Shown: positions 23,736-35,128, counted from the stretch's first letter. The stretch is 64,000 bases of DNA from Microbacterium sp. Root166 (GCF_001427145.1 NZ_LMGL01000004.1:248001-312000); one strand, 5' to 3'. The notes: generated from the letters alone by a model not told the origin. A program made the numbers and translations.

Positions 23736-25412
23736 ATGCCCACCACCCCGTTCGACCCACCCGCTCTGGCGGCCGGAACCCTCCGCATCACGCCGTACGG
23801 CGGCCTGGGCGAGATCGGTCGCAACATGACCGTGTTCGAGTACGACGGCAAGCTGCTCGTCGTCGACTGCGGCGTGCTCTTCCCCGAGGAGCACCAGCCC
23901 GGGGTCGACCTGATCCTGCCCGACTTCGAGCCGCTCAAGGGCCGCCTCGACGACATCGTCGGCGTCATGCTCACGCACGGCCACGAAGACCACATCGGCG
24001 CCGTCCCGTACCTGCTCAAGCTCAAGTCGGACATACCCATCGTGGGCTCCGGTCTCACGCTGGCGCTGACCGAGGCCAAGCTCAAAGAGCACCGCATCAA
24101 GCCGTACAGCCTCACCGTCGTCGAGGGCCAGCGCGAGCGGCTCGGCCCGTTCGAGCTCGAGTTCATCGCGGTGAACCACTCGATCCCCGACGCCCTGGCC
24201 GTCGCCATCCGCACTCCCGCGGGCACCGTGCTGGCCACGGGCGACTTCAAGATGGACCAGCTGCCGCTCGACGGCCGCCTCACCGACCTCCGCGCCTTCG
24301 CGCGCCTGGGCGAGGAGGGCGTCGACCTGTTCCTCGTCGACTCGACGAACGCGGACGTGCCCGGCTTCACGCCGCTCGAGCGCTCGATCGGCCCCGTGCT
24401 GGAGCAGGTGATCGCCAAGGCGCCCCGCCGCGTCATCATCGCGAGCTTCTCGAGCCACATCCACCGCGTGCAGCAGGTGCTGGACGCCGCGGCCGCTCAC
24501 GGCCGGCGCGTCGCGCTGCTGGGTCGCAGCATGCTGCGCAACATGACGATCGCCGAGGACCTCGGCTACCTCCACGTGCCGCAGGGCGTGCTCATCGACT
24601 ACAAGAAGGCGCGGGACCTGCCCGACGACCGGATCGTCTACATGTCGACCGGATCCCAGGGTGAGCCCATGGCCGTCCTCAGCCGCATGGCCAACCTCGA
24701 CCACGCCATCGAGCCGGGGGAGGGCGACACCGTCATCCTGGCCTCGAGCCTGATCCCGGGCAACGAGAACGCCGTGTACCGCGTGATCGACGGGCTCACG
24801 AAGCTCGGTGCGAACGTCGTGCACAAGGGGAACGCCAAGGTCCACGTGTCCGGTCACGCGGCGGCCGGTGAGCTCCTGTACTGCTACAACATCCTCAAGC
24901 CCAAGAACGTGCTGCCGGTGCACGGCGAGTACCGCCACCTGATGGCCAATGCCCGCCTCGCGCAGGACACCGGCATCCCCGCGGAGCGCACGATCATCGC
25001 CGAGAACGGCACGGTCATCGATCTCAAGGACGGCGACACCCGCGTCGTCGGCCAGCTCGACCTCGGCTTCGTGTACGTGGACGGCTCGACGGTCGGAGAG
25101 ATCACCGACGCCGATCTCAAGGACCGCCGCATCCTGGGGGAGGAGGGCTTCATCTCGGTGATCGTGGTGGTGGACGCCTCGACCGGGAATGTCATCTCCG
25201 GCCCCGAGATCCACGCCCGCGGCTTCGCCGAGGACGACGCGGTGTTCGACAGCGTCAAGCCGAAGATCGCAGCGGCGCTCGCCGAGGCGGCCAAGTCGGG
25301 CGTGCGCGACCCGCACGCGCTGTCCCAGATCGTCCGGCGCACGATCGGCCGCTGGGTGAACCAGTCGCTGCGCCGCCGCCCGATGATCGTGCCGCTCGTC
25401 ATCGAGGCCTGA
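23736..25412 (+). CDS. rnj: Ribonuclease J
   Basis: A metallo-beta-lactamase/beta-CASP ribonuclease with 5' exo- and endonuclease activity; 558 residues. The metal motif HGHEDH is at 81-86 (MLTHGHEDHIGAV). The family start ITPYGGLGEIGRNMTVFEYDGKLLVVDCG is intact. The beta-CASP region has YMSTGSQGEPMAVLSRMA and HVSGHAAAGEL, with the C-terminal VLPVHGEYRHL. ATG 23736 is preceded by GAGGAGG (23723-23729). With PNPase also in this window it forms the core of RNA decay. The palindrome 23706-23721 may affect its translation. Confidence 0.96.
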   Translation: MPTTPFDPPALAAGTLRITPYGGLGEIGRNMTVFEYDGKLLVVDCGVLFPEEHQPGVDLILPDFEPLKGRLDDIVGVMLTHGHEDHIGAVPYLLKLKSDIPIVGSGLTLALTEAKLKEHRIKPYSLTVVEGQRERLGPFELEFIAVNHSIPDALAVAIRTPAGTVLATGDFKMDQLPLDGRLTDLRAFARLGEEGVDLFLVDSTNADVPGFTPLERSIGPVLEQVIAKAPRRVIIASFSSHIHRVQQVLDAAAAHGRRVALLGRSMLRNMTIAEDLGYLHVPQGVLIDYKKARDLPDDRIVYMSTGSQGEPMAVLSRMANLDHAIEPGEGDTVILASSLIPGNENAVYRVIDGLTKLGANVVHKGNAKVHVSGHAAAGELLYCYNILKPKNVLPVHGEYRHLMANARLAQDTGIPAERTIIAENGTVIDLKDGDTRVVGQLDLGFVYVDGSTVGEITDADLKDRRILGEEGFISVIVVVDASTGNVISGPEIHARGFAEDDAVFDSVKPKIAAALAEAAKSGVRDPHALSQIVRRTIGRWVNQSLRRRPMIVPLVIEA

Positions 25413-25461
25413 ACCCCGACATCTGGCCGGAGGCGGGCTGCTGCGTGGCTAAACTCGCGGC

Positions 25462-25956
25462 ATGCCCGCCTCCTTCCGCGTTCGACCCGCCGTTCAGGCG
25501 GACGGCGCGTTCCTCGGCGACATGGTCGTGGACGCCGCCAACTGGCGAGCCGGCGACGGGCGGCCCAAGCATCAGGTCGTGACGGGGTCCGAGCACAGCA
25601 GGTACGTCGCGGGGTGGATGCGTCCGAGCGACGCGGGGTTCATCGCCGAGGATCCCCACGGTGCGCCGGTGGGAGCCGCGTGGTATCGGATGCTGCCGCG
25701 CGCCGAACCCGGATTCGGCTATCTCGGCACCGGCGTTCCCGAGCTGATCATCGGCGTGCGGCCGCTGTGGCGCGCGCACGGCGTCGGGCGGGCGCTGCTT
25801 CAGGAGCTGTGCGACCATGCCCGCGCGAAGGGCTACGGGCGGATCAGCCTGAGCGTGGAGCGAGGCAACTTCGCCGCGACGCTGTACCGCAGCGAGGGCT
25901 TCGCGGTGGTCGAAGCCGGACACGGACGCGACACGATGGTCAAGCGACTGCGCTGA
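25462..25956 (+). CDS. GNAT-family N-acetyltransferase
   Basis: An acetyltransferase of 164 residues. It begins FRVRPAVQADGAFLGDMVVDAANW; the acetyl-CoA loop is IIGVRPLWRAHGVGRALLQELCDHARAKG (about 94-122), and SLSVERGNFAATLYRSEGFAVVE ends the fold. ATG 25462 lies 6 nt after TAAACT (25450-25455), a leaderless-type start without a ribosome site. Substrate unknown; it stands alone between RNase J and ftsK. Confidence 0.87.
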   Translation: MPASFRVRPAVQADGAFLGDMVVDAANWRAGDGRPKHQVVTGSEHSRYVAGWMRPSDAGFIAEDPHGAPVGAAWYRMLPRAEPGFGYLGTGVPELIIGVRPLWRAHGVGRALLQELCDHARAKGYGRISLSVERGNFAATLYRSEGFAVVEAGHGRDTMVKRLR

Positions 25957-26013
25957 CCCGCTCGGAGGCCGCCGACAACCGGTGTGGTTCCCCGGAAAGT
26001 CGGGAGTCCGACG

Positions 26014-26019
26014 TACCGT
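26014..26019 (+). promoter_or_regulatory. -10 hexamer TACCGT of ftsK, leaderless type
   Basis: Six bases before ATG 26026. Although GGGGG precedes the ATG, it is too close to act as a ribosome site, and this spacing recurs across the window. Confidence 0.5.
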
Positions 26020-26025
26020 GGGGGG

Positions 26026-28692
26026 ATGGCCAGGAGCACCAGTCCGACCAAGAGCGGGCGCGCGCCGTCAGGCGCGTCATCATCGCGCGCGAAGAAGCCC
26101 GTGCCCGCACCCAAGCGGTACGTCGGCGACACCGACAAGCCGCCGGTGGCCGTTCGCGCCTGGATGGGGCTGGCGCATGCCGTCGGCGGCCTGTTCCGCG
26201 CGTTCGGACCTGAAACCCTCGAGAAGGATCAGCGCCGCGACGGGTTCCCGTTCCTGCTCGTGCTGCTGGCCGTCGCCGGCGCGGTCAACGAGTGGTTCTT
26301 CATCGGCAACGAGGTCGCCGGCACCATCAGCGCCTACACCGTGGGCGGGCTGATCGGCCGCGAGGCGTTCATCCTCCCGGTCCTGCTGCTGCTTCTCGCA
26401 GGCTGGATGTTCCGGCATCCGTCCTCGGTGCACGACAACGGCCGCATCGGAATCGGCTTCGGTCTGCTCATCCTGACCATCGCCGGCTTCTGCCACGTCG
26501 CCGGTGGCCGCCCGCAGCCGAGCCAGGGTCTTCCTGCGCTCAGTGAGGCCGGCGGCCTGTTCGGCTGGATGCTCGCCGAGCCGCTGGCGCTGGTGCTCAC
26601 CGATGTCGGCGCGTACATCGTGCTGTCGCTGCTGGCCGTGCTCAGCATCCTGATCATCACCAAGACGCCCCCGAACCGCATCGGGCACCGTCTCGGCGAT
26701 CTCTACGCCTGGATGTTCGGCGCCGAGCCCCGTGCCGACCGTCCGGCGGCGGAGACCCCGGCCGCGGACGATGAGGACCCCACGATCCCGTGGTGGCGCC
26801 GCAACAAGACGGGCCGCGAGACCGACCCCGAGGGTGACCTGGCCTCGGACGACCTCACCTCGCTGCTTCCGCCCGGGCCGGTCCAGGGCGGGTTCGAGCA
26901 GGTGTTCGAGCCGCAGACTCCGCCGGCGCCGGTGATGGCGGACGCGCTGACCGAGATCATCGACCCCGTGACACTGCCGGGCGCCGCGAAGCAGGCGGCC
27001 TCCGGCACGTCGCTGCGCGACGACACCGGGGACCCCCTCGAAGACGGGCTGCTTCCCGGACTCTCGGGCATCGGGTCCGAGGCCGCACCGTCCGCGCCGC
27101 TGTCGCCGTACCGGCTCCCGTCCGTCAACGCGCTGGCCGCAGGCACGCCGCACGTCGCTCGCTCCCAGGCCAACGACGACGCCGTGAAGGCGATCACGAG
27201 CGTCCTCGACCAGTTCTCCGTGGACGCCCGCGTCACCGGGTTCTCGCGCGGACCGACGGTCACGCAGTACGAGATCTCGCTCGGCCCCGGCGTCAAGGTC
27301 GAGCGCATCACGGCCCTGACGAACAACATCGCGTATGCCGTCGCGTCGAACGAGGTCCGCATCATCGCGCCGATCCCCGGCAAGAGCGCGATCGGCGTCG
27401 AGATCCCGAACACCGACCGCGAGATCGTGACGCTGGGCGACGTGCTGCGCTCGCAGAACGCCCAGCAGTCGACCCACCCGATGACGATCGGCGTCGGCAA
27501 GGACGTCGGCGGCGGCTACGTCGTGGCCAACCTCGCCAAGATGCCGCACCTCCTCGTCGCGGGATCCACTGGTTCGGGCAAGTCGAGCTTCGTGAACTCC
27601 ATGATCACGAGCCTGCTCATGCGCGCGAAGCCCGCCGACGTGCGCATGGTGCTCATCGACCCGAAGCGCGTCGAGCTGACCTCGTACGCCGGCGTCCCGC
27701 ACCTCATCACGCCCATCATCACGAATCCCAAGAAGGCCGCCGAGGCGCTGCAGTGGGTCGTGAAAGAGATGGACATGCGGTACGACGATCTCGCCTCGTT
27801 CGGGTTCCGCCACATCGACGACTTCAACAAGGCGGTCGTGGCGGGCGAGGTCAAGCTCCCCGTCGGCAGCGAGCGCATCCTGAAGCCCTACCCGTACCTG
27901 CTCGTGGTCGTGGACGAGCTCGCCGACCTCATGATGGTCGCCCCGCGCGACGTCGAGGACTCGATCGTCCGCATCACGCAGCTCGCCCGTGCCAGCGGCA
28001 TCCACCTCGTGCTCGCCACGCAGCGGCCGTCGGTCGACGTCGTCACCGGCCTGATCAAGGCCAACGTGCCCTCGCGCCTCGCATTCGCCGTCACGAGCGT
28101 CACCGACTCGCGAGTGATCCTCGACCAGCCGGGCGCCGATCGCCTCATCGGCCAGGGCGACGCGCTGTTCCTGCCGATGGGCGCCTCCAAGTCCATCCGT
28201 GTGCAGGGCGCGTGGGTGAGCGAGCAGGAGATCGAGAAGGTCGTCAAGCACGTCACCGCGCAGGCCCGGCCCGAGTACCGACCGGATGTCGCCGTCGCGG
28301 CCGAGAAGAAGGAGATCGACGCCGACATCGGCGACGACCTCGAGCTGCTCCTCGCCGCGACCGAGCTCGTGGTGTCGACCCAGTTCGGCTCGACCTCGAT
28401 GCTGCAGCGCAAGCTGCGCGTGGGCTTCGCCAAGGCCGGCCGCCTCATGGATCTGCTCGAGTCGCGCGAGATCGTCGGCCCCTCCGAGGGATCGAAGGCA
28501 CGCGACGTCCTCGTCACCGTCGAGCAGCTGCCGGCGATCCTCGCCCGGCTGCGCGGCGATGACGCTCCGGCGGCCCCGGCGGCCGGAGCAGACCCGTACG
28601 GCCCCGATGCCGTCGACACGCAGTTCGATGGCCTGCCGGTCGTCGAGAGCGAGGGTGACGAAGATGCCTGGGGACTCACCGGACGCGACTGA
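26026..28692 (+). CDS. ftsK: DNA translocase FtsK/SpoIIIE
   Basis: The septal DNA pump for chromosome segregation, 888 residues. N-terminal basic tail, then four membrane helices between about 75 and 230, a Pro/Asp-rich linker (about 235-370), and the motor domain: [21 protein letters not shown] (Walker A near 512-520) and [16 protein letters not shown] (Walker B). The C-terminal gamma domain ([29 protein letters not shown]) is the winged helix that reads polar DNA guide sequences. Start ATG 26026 ([11 protein letters not shown]); an in-frame GTG at 25984 is 5' of the -10 element. A terminator abuts the stop. Confidence 0.97.
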   Translation: MARSTSPTKSGRAPSGASSSRAKKPVPAPKRYVGDTDKPPVAVRAWMGLAHAVGGLFRAFGPETLEKDQRRDGFPFLLVLLAVAGAVNEWFFIGNEVAGTISAYTVGGLIGREAFILPVLLLLLAGWMFRHPSSVHDNGRIGIGFGLLILTIAGFCHVAGGRPQPSQGLPALSEAGGLFGWMLAEPLALVLTDVGAYIVLSLLAVLSILIITKTPPNRIGHRLGDLYAWMFGAEPRADRPAAETPAADDEDPTIPWWRRNKTGRETDPEGDLASDDLTSLLPPGPVQGGFEQVFEPQTPPAPVMADALTEIIDPVTLPGAAKQAASGTSLRDDTGDPLEDGLLPGLSGIGSEAAPSAPLSPYRLPSVNALAAGTPHVARSQANDDAVKAITSVLDQFSVDARVTGFSRGPTVTQYEISLGPGVKVERITALTNNIAYAVASNEVRIIAPIPGKSAIGVEIPNTDREIVTLGDVLRSQNAQQSTHPMTIGVGKDVGGGYVVANLAKMPHLLVAGSTGSGKSSFVNSMITSLLMRAKPADVRMVLIDPKRVELTSYAGVPHLITPIITNPKKAAEALQWVVKEMDMRYDDLASFGFRHIDDFNKAVVAGEVKLPVGSERILKPYPYLLVVVDELADLMMVAPRDVEDSIVRITQLARASGIHLVLATQRPSVDVVTGLIKANVPSRLAFAVTSVTDSRVILDQPGADRLIGQGDALFLPMGASKSIRVQGAWVSEQEIEKVVKHVTAQARPEYRPDVAVAAEKKEIDADIGDDLELLLAATELVVSTQFGSTSMLQRKLRVGFAKAGRLMDLLESREIVGPSEGSKARDVLVTVEQLPAILARLRGDDAPAAPAAGADPYGPDAVDTQFDGLPVVESEGDEDAWGLTGRD

Positions 28693-28717
28693 CCCGGCCG
28701 GATCGCATCCGGCCGGG
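28693..28717 (+). terminator. Terminator directly after ftsK
   Basis: CCCGGCCGGAT (28693-28703) pairs with ATCCGGCCGGG (28707-28717), a perfect 11-bp stem with a 3-nt loop that begins at the base after the ftsK stop codon. The pgsA -10 follows five bases later. Confidence 0.8.
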
Positions 28718-28721
28718 CAAC

Positions 28722-28727
28722 TAGGCT
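28722..28727 (+). promoter_or_regulatory. -10 hexamer TAGGCT of pgsA, leaderless type
   Basis: Seven bases before ATG 28735. Its -35 region would lie inside the ftsK terminator hairpin, so termination and initiation are packed into about 45 bp. Confidence 0.5.
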
Positions 28728-28734
28728 CGGGCGC

Positions 28735-29307
28735 ATGACGATCCCCAGGCAGCTCCCGAACGCCATCACCATCGTGCGCATCCTGTGCGCCCCGGTGTTC
28801 CTCTGGATGCTTCTCGCCGACGGGGGAGCCGACGGTCCGCTGCGGTGGTGGGCAGCCGCGCTGTTCATCGTGGCGATCGCGACCGACGGGATCGACGGCT
28901 ATCTCGCCCGGCGCCACGACATCGTGAGCGACCTGGGCAAGCTCCTCGATCCCATCGCCGACAAGGTGCTGACCGGGTTCGCGTTCATTGGGCTGTCGAT
29001 CCTCGGCGAGCTGCCGTGGTGGATCACCGTCATCGTGCTCGTCCGCGAGGTGGGCATCACCGTGCACCGCCTGATCGTCGCCAGTGATCACGTCGTCGCC
29101 GCGGCGTGGATGGGCAAGCTCAAGACCCTCGTCCAGGCGGTCGCCCTGTCGCTCGCACTGCTGCCGCTGTGGACGCTCGTCGGAGAGTGGATCTGGTGGG
29201 TCAACGGCGCCACGATGACGCTCGCCGTCGTGCTGACCGTCGCCAGCGGCATCGACTACGTCGTGACCGAGGTGCGGGGCGCACGCCGGACCCGTGGAGT
29301 GGCGTGA
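28735..29307 (+). CDS. pgsA: CDP-diacylglycerol--glycerol-3-phosphate 3-phosphatidyltransferase
   Basis: Makes phosphatidylglycerol phosphate in the membrane; 190 residues, about five helices. The CDP-alcohol phosphotransferase motif D-x2-D-G-x2-A-R...G-x3-D-x3-D is complete in ATDGIDGYLARRHDIVSDLGKLLDPIADK (about 45-73). It begins TIPRQLPNAITIVRILCAPVF as usual for PgsA. The CinA-like gene overlaps its stop by GTGA, and the ftsK-pgsA-cinA-clgR order is conserved in actinobacteria. Confidence 0.95.
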   Translation: MTIPRQLPNAITIVRILCAPVFLWMLLADGGADGPLRWWAAALFIVAIATDGIDGYLARRHDIVSDLGKLLDPIADKVLTGFAFIGLSILGELPWWITVIVLVREVGITVHRLIVASDHVVAAAWMGKLKTLVQAVALSLALLPLWTLVGEWIWWVNGATMTLAVVLTVASGIDYVVTEVRGARRTRGVA

Positions 29308-29780
29308 GCGTCGCCGAGGAGCTGCTGTCCGCGCTGGAGCTGCGGGGATGGACGGTCGGCACGGCCGAGTCCCTGACGGGCGGGCTCGTCGTCGCGGCGC
29401 TCGTGGACGTCCCCGGCGCATCGGCTCATGTCCGTGGCGGAGTCGTCGCATACGCCACCGACCTGAAGGCCACGGTGCTCGGCGTCGATGAGGGACTGCT
29501 GGCCCGGGTCGGAGCGGTCGACGCCTCGGTCGCCGGCCAGATGGCCGCCGGGGTGCGGCGGGAACTGGGCGTCGACGTCGGCATCGCGACCACGGGAGTG
29601 GCCGGTCCCGACGACGCCGACGGTCATCCCGTCGGGACGGTCTTCGTGGCCGTGGTGACTCCCGCGGCCGAGTCGGTGACGGCACTGCGTCTCGAGGGCT
29701 CCCGCGAGGACATCCGCGCGCAGACCGTGAGCAGGGCGCTCCAAGCGGCTCTCAGCGAAGTCCGAGCAAGCGCGGGCTGA
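29304..29780 (+). CDS. CinA C-terminal domain protein (nicotinamide-nucleotide amidohydrolase family)
   Basis: A 158-residue stand-alone CinA C-terminal (PncC) domain. By family it deamidates nicotinamide mononucleotide. Signatures: WTVGTAESLTGGLVVAALVDVPGASAHVRGGVVAYATDLKATVLGV with the catalytic Ser-Thr region in AESLTGG, and VGIATTGVAGPDDADGHPVGTVFVAV. GTG start overlaps the pgsA stop by four bases. The N-terminal MoaB-like domain of full CinA is absent, as in most relatives at this position. Confidence 0.92.
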   Translation: MSVAEELLSALELRGWTVGTAESLTGGLVVAALVDVPGASAHVRGGVVAYATDLKATVLGVDEGLLARVGAVDASVAGQMAAGVRRELGVDVGIATTGVAGPDDADGHPVGTVFVAVVTPAAESVTALRLEGSREDIRAQTVSRALQAALSEVRASAG

Positions 29781-29926
29781 GGTCGGGAACACTGCGCATC
29801 GGTTCTCCGTTACATTCGGTGATTCCCACCCATTCCCCAGTTCGCGGGTTTAGATTGGCATCATCCGGTGATGTACCGTTGTCCTCCCGGACAGCGGCGG
29901 AATCAGAAGTGAGGAGGGGGCCCACC

Positions 29927-30235
29927 ATGATCCTGGTTCGACAGGAAATCGGCGAAGTGCTTCGCGACTTCCGCCAGCAGAAGGGTCGCACCCTCCGTCA
30001 GGTGGCGAGCCGCGCCAGCGTCGCCCTCGGCTACCTCAGTGAGGTCGAGCGAGGCCAGAAAGAGGCCTCCAGCGAGATCCTCGCCTCGGTCGCCGAAGCA
30101 CTCGACGTGCCCATCTCGACGATCATGCGCGAAGTCGGCGATCGCCTCTCCGTGCTCGAGGGTCTGCAGACCTTCCCCGACGTGGTGCCCGACGACCTCG
30201 TCGCCTCGGTCGACGCCGAGCTCTCGCTGCGCTGA
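29927..30235 (+). CDS. clgR: XRE-type helix-turn-helix regulator, ClgR-like
   Basis: A 102-residue DNA-binding protein. The whole N-terminal half is an XRE helix-turn-helix (GEVLRDFRQQKGRTLRQVASRASVALGYLSEVERGQKEASSEILASVAEALDV), the ClgR/PopR pattern of actinobacterial activators of clp protease genes. ATG 29927 has GAGGAGGGGG at 29911-29920. The position between cinA and recA is the conserved clgR locus. An AT-rich stretch upstream (29805-29870) may hold its promoter; I could not place a ClgR box confidently. Confidence 0.88.
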   Translation: MILVRQEIGEVLRDFRQQKGRTLRQVASRASVALGYLSEVERGQKEASSEILASVAEALDVPISTIMREVGDRLSVLEGLQTFPDVVPDDLVASVDAELSLR

Positions 30236-30259
30236 GCGCACCAGACCGAACGCCGCCAG

Positions 30260-30484
30260 ATGCGCCGCAGTGAACTGGAGCGCGCCGTCTCCGACGAGTT
30301 CGGTCCGCGCGGCGGTGCGCTGATGTCCGATCTGGCGCTCTCGTCGCTGGGCCACCGCACCGCCGATGAGGCCCTGACAGCCGGCTTCGCGCCCCGCGAG
30401 GTCTGGCTGGCGCTGTGCGCGGAGACCGATGTTCCTCCCGAGCGCCGCTACGGCGCAGGACGCCTCGAGCCCAAGCGGCGCTGA
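30260..30484 (+). CDS. DUF3046 protein
   Basis: A 74-residue protein of unknown function. RRSELERAVSDEFGPRGGALMSDLALSSLGHRTADEALTAGFAPREVWLALCAETDVPPERRYG is the complete DUF3046 consensus, found in actinobacteria just before recA. ATG 30260, 24 bases after clgR, with no strong ribosome site. The SOS box of recA begins 20 bases after its stop. Confidence 0.92.
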   Translation: MRRSELERAVSDEFGPRGGALMSDLALSSLGHRTADEALTAGFAPREVWLALCAETDVPPERRYGAGRLEPKRR

Positions 30485-30503
30485 CTCTCAGGACGGCGTG
30501 TCG

Positions 30504-30519
30504 TCGAAGATCTGTTCGA
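30504..30519 (+). promoter_or_regulatory. LexA-binding SOS box of recA
   Basis: TCGAAGATCTGTTCGA matches the actinobacterial/Gram-positive LexA box (TCGAAC-N4-GTTCGA type) in both TCGAA and TTCGA half-sites. A possible -10 (TAGGCT, 30527-30532) lies just downstream, so bound LexA would block recA transcription. The leader to ATG 30718 is then about 180 nt. Confidence 0.85.
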
Positions 30520-30717
30520 CTGGCGCGTAGGCTCCTGCACAGCAGGTGTCGACAGCGTGTCTGTCCACGGTGAGGGAGGAGCAACGACGGATGTCGGAGC
30601 CCACCCCTAGCGTGATCCACGTCAGAACGACACCTCACGCCTTGTCGCAGCATCCGTCCCACCGGGGCGGAGCGCGACAGCCTACAGGCGACGGAACGCG
30701 AGCATTAGGAGCACGTC

Positions 30718-31770
<1,053 letters not shown>

Positions 31771-31771
31771 C

Positions 31772-32554
31772 ATGAGCATCGACGACGGGGGCGAGCACGA
31801 GACGCTCGCCCCCGTGATCCCGCTGTTCGGCGGCCGCGTTCCACAGCGACCGACGCGTGCGACGCCGGTCGAGGACGACGCCGAGGACGATCCGGTGCTG
31901 CAGGCTGCGTTCGCCGCGGTCGACGCGATGTTCGAGCGCGCTCCGGGCAGCCGGGTGACGGCCGTGTCCGACGATCCGTCGGCCACTGATCGCGCCGACC
32001 TGTCGTGGCACCCGACCTGGTCGGCCGACCGCAGCCACCCGAAGTCCGACGAGTCGGAGGCCTCGCCCGACACGGAAGCCGCAGAGAAGGCGCTGCTGAA
32101 GAAGCTGCGCGCGCGTTCGCTCTCGGTCTCCGAGGCACGAGGGGTGCTGCGGGGGTTCGATCTCGATGCCTCCTCGACCGAGCAGGTGCTCGCGGCCATG
32201 GAGGAGTACGGCTACCTCGATGACGCCGCGCTGGCTGATCAGCTCATCCACGCCGGGGTCGATCGCAAGGCCCAGGGGCGACAGGTGATCGCGCAGACGC
32301 TCGCAAAGCGCGGCATTCCCCGCGATGTGGCGGATGCGGCGCTCTCCTCGCTGCCCGACGACGACTTCGAGCGTGCGCTGGAGTTCGCGCGTGGCAAAGC
32401 GCGGTCGCTGCAGAGCCTCGACCGCGACACCGCCCTGCGCAGGCTCACCGGTCAGCTGGCGCGCCGCGGGTACGGCGGCTCGCTCGCGATGTCGGCGGCG
32501 CGCGCGGCGCTGGACGAGAGCCCGGGCGGCTCGAGCGGCGTGCGGTTCCGCTGA
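31772..32554 (+). CDS. recX: Regulatory protein RecX
   Basis: Modulates RecA filaments; 260 residues. The first about 100 residues (acidic, Pro-rich, [26 protein letters not shown]) are a low-complexity extension common in Microbacteriaceae. The RecX three-helix repeats start at [21 protein letters not shown] and run through [44 protein letters not shown] to [26 protein letters not shown] 31772, one base after recA, so certainly cotranscribed. Confidence 0.94.
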   Translation: MSIDDGGEHETLAPVIPLFGGRVPQRPTRATPVEDDAEDDPVLQAAFAAVDAMFERAPGSRVTAVSDDPSATDRADLSWHPTWSADRSHPKSDESEASPDTEAAEKALLKKLRARSLSVSEARGVLRGFDLDASSTEQVLAAMEEYGYLDDAALADQLIHAGVDRKAQGRQVIAQTLAKRGIPRDVADAALSSLPDDDFERALEFARGKARSLQSLDRDTALRRLTGQLARRGYGGSLAMSAARAALDESPGGSSGVRFR

Positions 32555-32563
32555 CGGGCACGC

Positions 32564-32590
32564 GCCGCCGAGCGGCCTCTCATCGGCGGC
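32564..32590 (+). terminator. Hairpin after recA-recX
   Basis: GCCGCCGA (32564-32571) pairs with TCGGCGGC (32583-32590), an 8-bp stem and 11-nt loop, 9 bases after the recX stop. A -10-like TAGAAT (32594-32599) for miaB follows at once. Confidence 0.65.
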
Positions 32591-32609
32591 TCGTAGAATG
32601 GCACGCATC

Positions 32610-34160
32610 ATGACCACCCCTTCGAACACTCCGACGATCATCGCGCCGTCCGACGCGGCGCGCGGCGCCGACGGCCAGGCGCGCACGTACGAGGTGCGCA
32701 CGTTCGGCTGCCAGATGAACGTCCACGACTCCGAGCGCCTGTCAGGTTCGCTCGAGAGCGCCGGCTACGTCCGCGCCGACGCCGGCGAAGAGGCCGACGT
32801 CGTCGTGATCAACACGTGCGCGGTGCGCGACAACGCCGCGGGGAAGCTCTACGGCACGCTCGGACACCTGAAGTCCCGCAAGGACAAGCGCGAGGGCATG
32901 CAGATCGCCGTCGGCGGCTGCCTGGCGCAGATGGACAAGGACGCGGTGCTCACGAAGGCGCCCTGGGTCGACGTGGTCTTCGGCACCCACAACATGGGCT
33001 CGCTCCCCGGCATGCTCGAGCGTGCTCGCCACAACGGCGACGCCGAACTCGAGATCCTCGAGTCGCTCGAGGTGTTCCCGTCCACGCTGCCGACCAAGCG
33101 CGACAGCGTGTACAGCGGCTGGGTCTCGATCTCGGTCGGCTGCAACAACACCTGCACCTTCTGCATCGTGCCGAGCCTGCGCGGCAAAGAGAAGGACCGT
33201 CGCCCCGGCGACATCCTCAACGAGATCCGGCTGCTCGTCGACGACGGCGCTCTCGAGGTCACCCTGCTGGGGCAGAACGTGAACTCCTACGGCGTCGAGT
33301 TCGGCGACCGGCTCGCCTTCGGCAAGCTCCTGCGCGCCGCGGGCGAGATCCCCGGGCTGGAGCGCATCCGCTTCACGAGCCCGCATCCCGCGGCCTTCAC
33401 CGACGACGTCATCGACGCGATGGCGGAGACCCCGGCGGTCATGCCCCAGCTGCACATGCCGCTGCAGTCCGGCAGCGACCGCATCCTGAAGGCCATGCGC
33501 CGGTCCTACCGGAGCGAGCGGTTCCTCGGCATCATCGACCGGGTCCGTAAGCGGATCCCGAACGCCGCGATCTCGACCGACATCATCGTCGGCTTCCCCG
33601 GCGAGACCGACGAGGACTTCGAGGACACCCTGCGCGTCGTCGAGCAGGCGCGGTTCTCGAGCGCCTTCACCTTCCAGTACTCGATCCGCGAGGGCACTCC
33701 CGCCGCGACGATGCCCGACCAGGTGCCCAAGGAGGTCGTGCAGGAGCGCTTCGAGCGCCTCGCCGCCCTCCAGGACCGCATCGCTCTCGAAGAGAACCAG
33801 AAGCAGCTCGGACGCGAGCTGGAGGTGCTCGTGTCGAACGGCGAAGGCAAGAAGGATGCCGAGACCCAACGTCTCACCGGCCGGGCCGAAGACAATCGGC
33901 TCGTCCACTTCGAGCTTCCCGCCGGATCCGAGGTCCCGCGTCCGGGCGATGTCGTCTCGGTCGTCGTGACGCACGCCGCGCCGTTCCACCTGCTCGCCGA
34001 CAGTCCCGACGGTGCGCCGCTGCGCATCCGCCGCACGCGCTCCGGCGACGCGTGGGACCGTGCGCAGGCAGAGTCGTGCGGCATCCCCGCTCCCGCCGGC
34101 GAAGCCGGGGCACCGCGCGCAGTCTCCCTCGGACTGCCGACGCTGCGCATCGGGGTGTGA
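32610..34160 (+). CDS. miaB: tRNA-2-methylthio-N6-dimethylallyladenosine synthase
   Basis: A radical-SAM methylthiotransferase acting on i6A37 of tRNA; 516 residues. The N-terminal auxiliary cluster cysteines are Cys34 (TFGCQMN), Cys70 (NTCAVRD) and Cys104 (GGCLAQ). The radical-SAM CxxxCxxC is Cys178/182/185 ([17 protein letters not shown]). A TRAM domain ends near [27 protein letters not shown], followed by an unusual about 50-residue tail. ATG 32610 is taken because the earlier ATG (32598) overlaps the -10 TAGAAT. miaA, the gene making its substrate, overlaps the stop by GTGA. Confidence 0.96.
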   Translation: MTTPSNTPTIIAPSDAARGADGQARTYEVRTFGCQMNVHDSERLSGSLESAGYVRADAGEEADVVVINTCAVRDNAAGKLYGTLGHLKSRKDKREGMQIAVGGCLAQMDKDAVLTKAPWVDVVFGTHNMGSLPGMLERARHNGDAELEILESLEVFPSTLPTKRDSVYSGWVSISVGCNNTCTFCIVPSLRGKEKDRRPGDILNEIRLLVDDGALEVTLLGQNVNSYGVEFGDRLAFGKLLRAAGEIPGLERIRFTSPHPAAFTDDVIDAMAETPAVMPQLHMPLQSGSDRILKAMRRSYRSERFLGIIDRVRKRIPNAAISTDIIVGFPGETDEDFEDTLRVVEQARFSSAFTFQYSIREGTPAATMPDQVPKEVVQERFERLAALQDRIALEENQKQLGRELEVLVSNGEGKKDAETQRLTGRAEDNRLVHFELPAGSEVPRPGDVVSVVVTHAAPFHLLADSPDGAPLRIRRTRSGDAWDRAQAESCGIPAPAGEAGAPRAVSLGLPTLRIGV

Positions 34161-35089
34161 CGACACCCGTGGCGGGAGGGCCGCCGCGGCTGTGGGCCGT
34201 CGTCGGCGCCACCGGCACCGGCAAGACCGCCCTCTCGCTCGATCTCGCCGAGCAGCTGGCGTCCACGGGGCGGCCGGCCGAGATCGTCAACGCCGACGCC
34301 ATGCAGCTCTATCGCGGCATGGACATCGGCACCGCCAAGCTGCCCGAAACCGAGCGCCGCGGCATCCCTCATCACCTCTTCGATGCGCTCGACGTCACCG
34401 AGGAGGCGGCCGTCGCCTGGTATCAGGATGCCGCGCGCCGGACGATCGCAGACATCCACGCCCGCGGCGCCGACGCCGTGCTCGTGGGCGGTTCGGGATT
34501 GTACGTCTCGAGCGTCGTCTTCGACTTCCGCTTCCCGCCGCGCGACCCCGCCGTGCGCGCTGCTTTGGAGGCCGAGCTCGAGCAGCTCGGCCCCGGCGTG
34601 CTGGTCGCCCGGCTCCGCGACGCCGATCCCGCCACGGCGGAGCGCATCGACCCCAAGAACGGGCGGCGTGTGGTCCGTGCCCTCGAGGTCCTCGCGCAGG
34701 GCAGCTCGACGCACGGGGCGGCGCTGCCCGACGAGCCCGTGCTGTGGCATGAGCCGACGACGCTCATCGGCGTCGCCGTCCCGAGGGAGGATCTCGTGCC
34801 GCGGTTGGACGAGCGCGTCCGCGGGATGTGGCGCGACGGGCTCCTCGACGAAGTCCAGGCGCTGCGCCCGCTCGGCCTGGAGCGCGGTGTCACGGCACGC
34901 CGCGCCATCGGCTACGCCCAGGCTCTCGCCCAGCTGGCGGGGGACCTGAGCGAGCCGGACGCGATCGCCGAGACGCAGGCGCTCACACGGCGGTACGCCC
35001 GTCGCCAGGTCTCGTGGTTCAAGCGCTACGACGCGGTCACGTGGGTAGCGCCGGGGCACTCGGCGGCGGATCTCATCGCGGCGACCTGA
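34157..35089 (+). CDS. miaA: tRNA dimethylallyltransferase
   Basis: Transfers the dimethylallyl group to A37 of tRNA, the step before MiaB; 310 residues. The P-loop GATGTGKT is at 17-24; [32 protein letters not shown] is the substrate-binding region, and the C-terminal [19 protein letters not shown] is characteristic. GTG 34157 overlaps the miaB stop by four bases. Next comes dapF with its own -10 element. Confidence 0.96.
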   Translation: MTTPVAGGPPRLWAVVGATGTGKTALSLDLAEQLASTGRPAEIVNADAMQLYRGMDIGTAKLPETERRGIPHHLFDALDVTEEAAVAWYQDAARRTIADIHARGADAVLVGGSGLYVSSVVFDFRFPPRDPAVRAALEAELEQLGPGVLVARLRDADPATAERIDPKNGRRVVRALEVLAQGSSTHGAALPDEPVLWHEPTTLIGVAVPREDLVPRLDERVRGMWRDGLLDEVQALRPLGLERGVTARRAIGYAQALAQLAGDLSEPDAIAETQALTRRYARRQVSWFKRYDAVTWVAPGHSAADLIAAT

Positions 35090-35115
35090 CGCACCGGACC
35101 CCGGATCACCGCCCC

Positions 35116-35121
35116 TACACT
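35116..35121 (+). promoter_or_regulatory. -10 hexamer TACACT of dapF, leaderless type
   Basis: Seven bases before ATG 35129. The spacer contains GGAGGG, so a conventional ribosome site from an upstream miaA transcript is also possible. Confidence 0.45.
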
Positions 35122-35128
35122 GGAGGGC

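Noticed and set aside
26080..29685. A 1201-codon minus-strand frame
   Set aside because: It lies opposite ftsK, pgsA and cinA and has no recognisable domain; such frames arise from GC-rich third positions.
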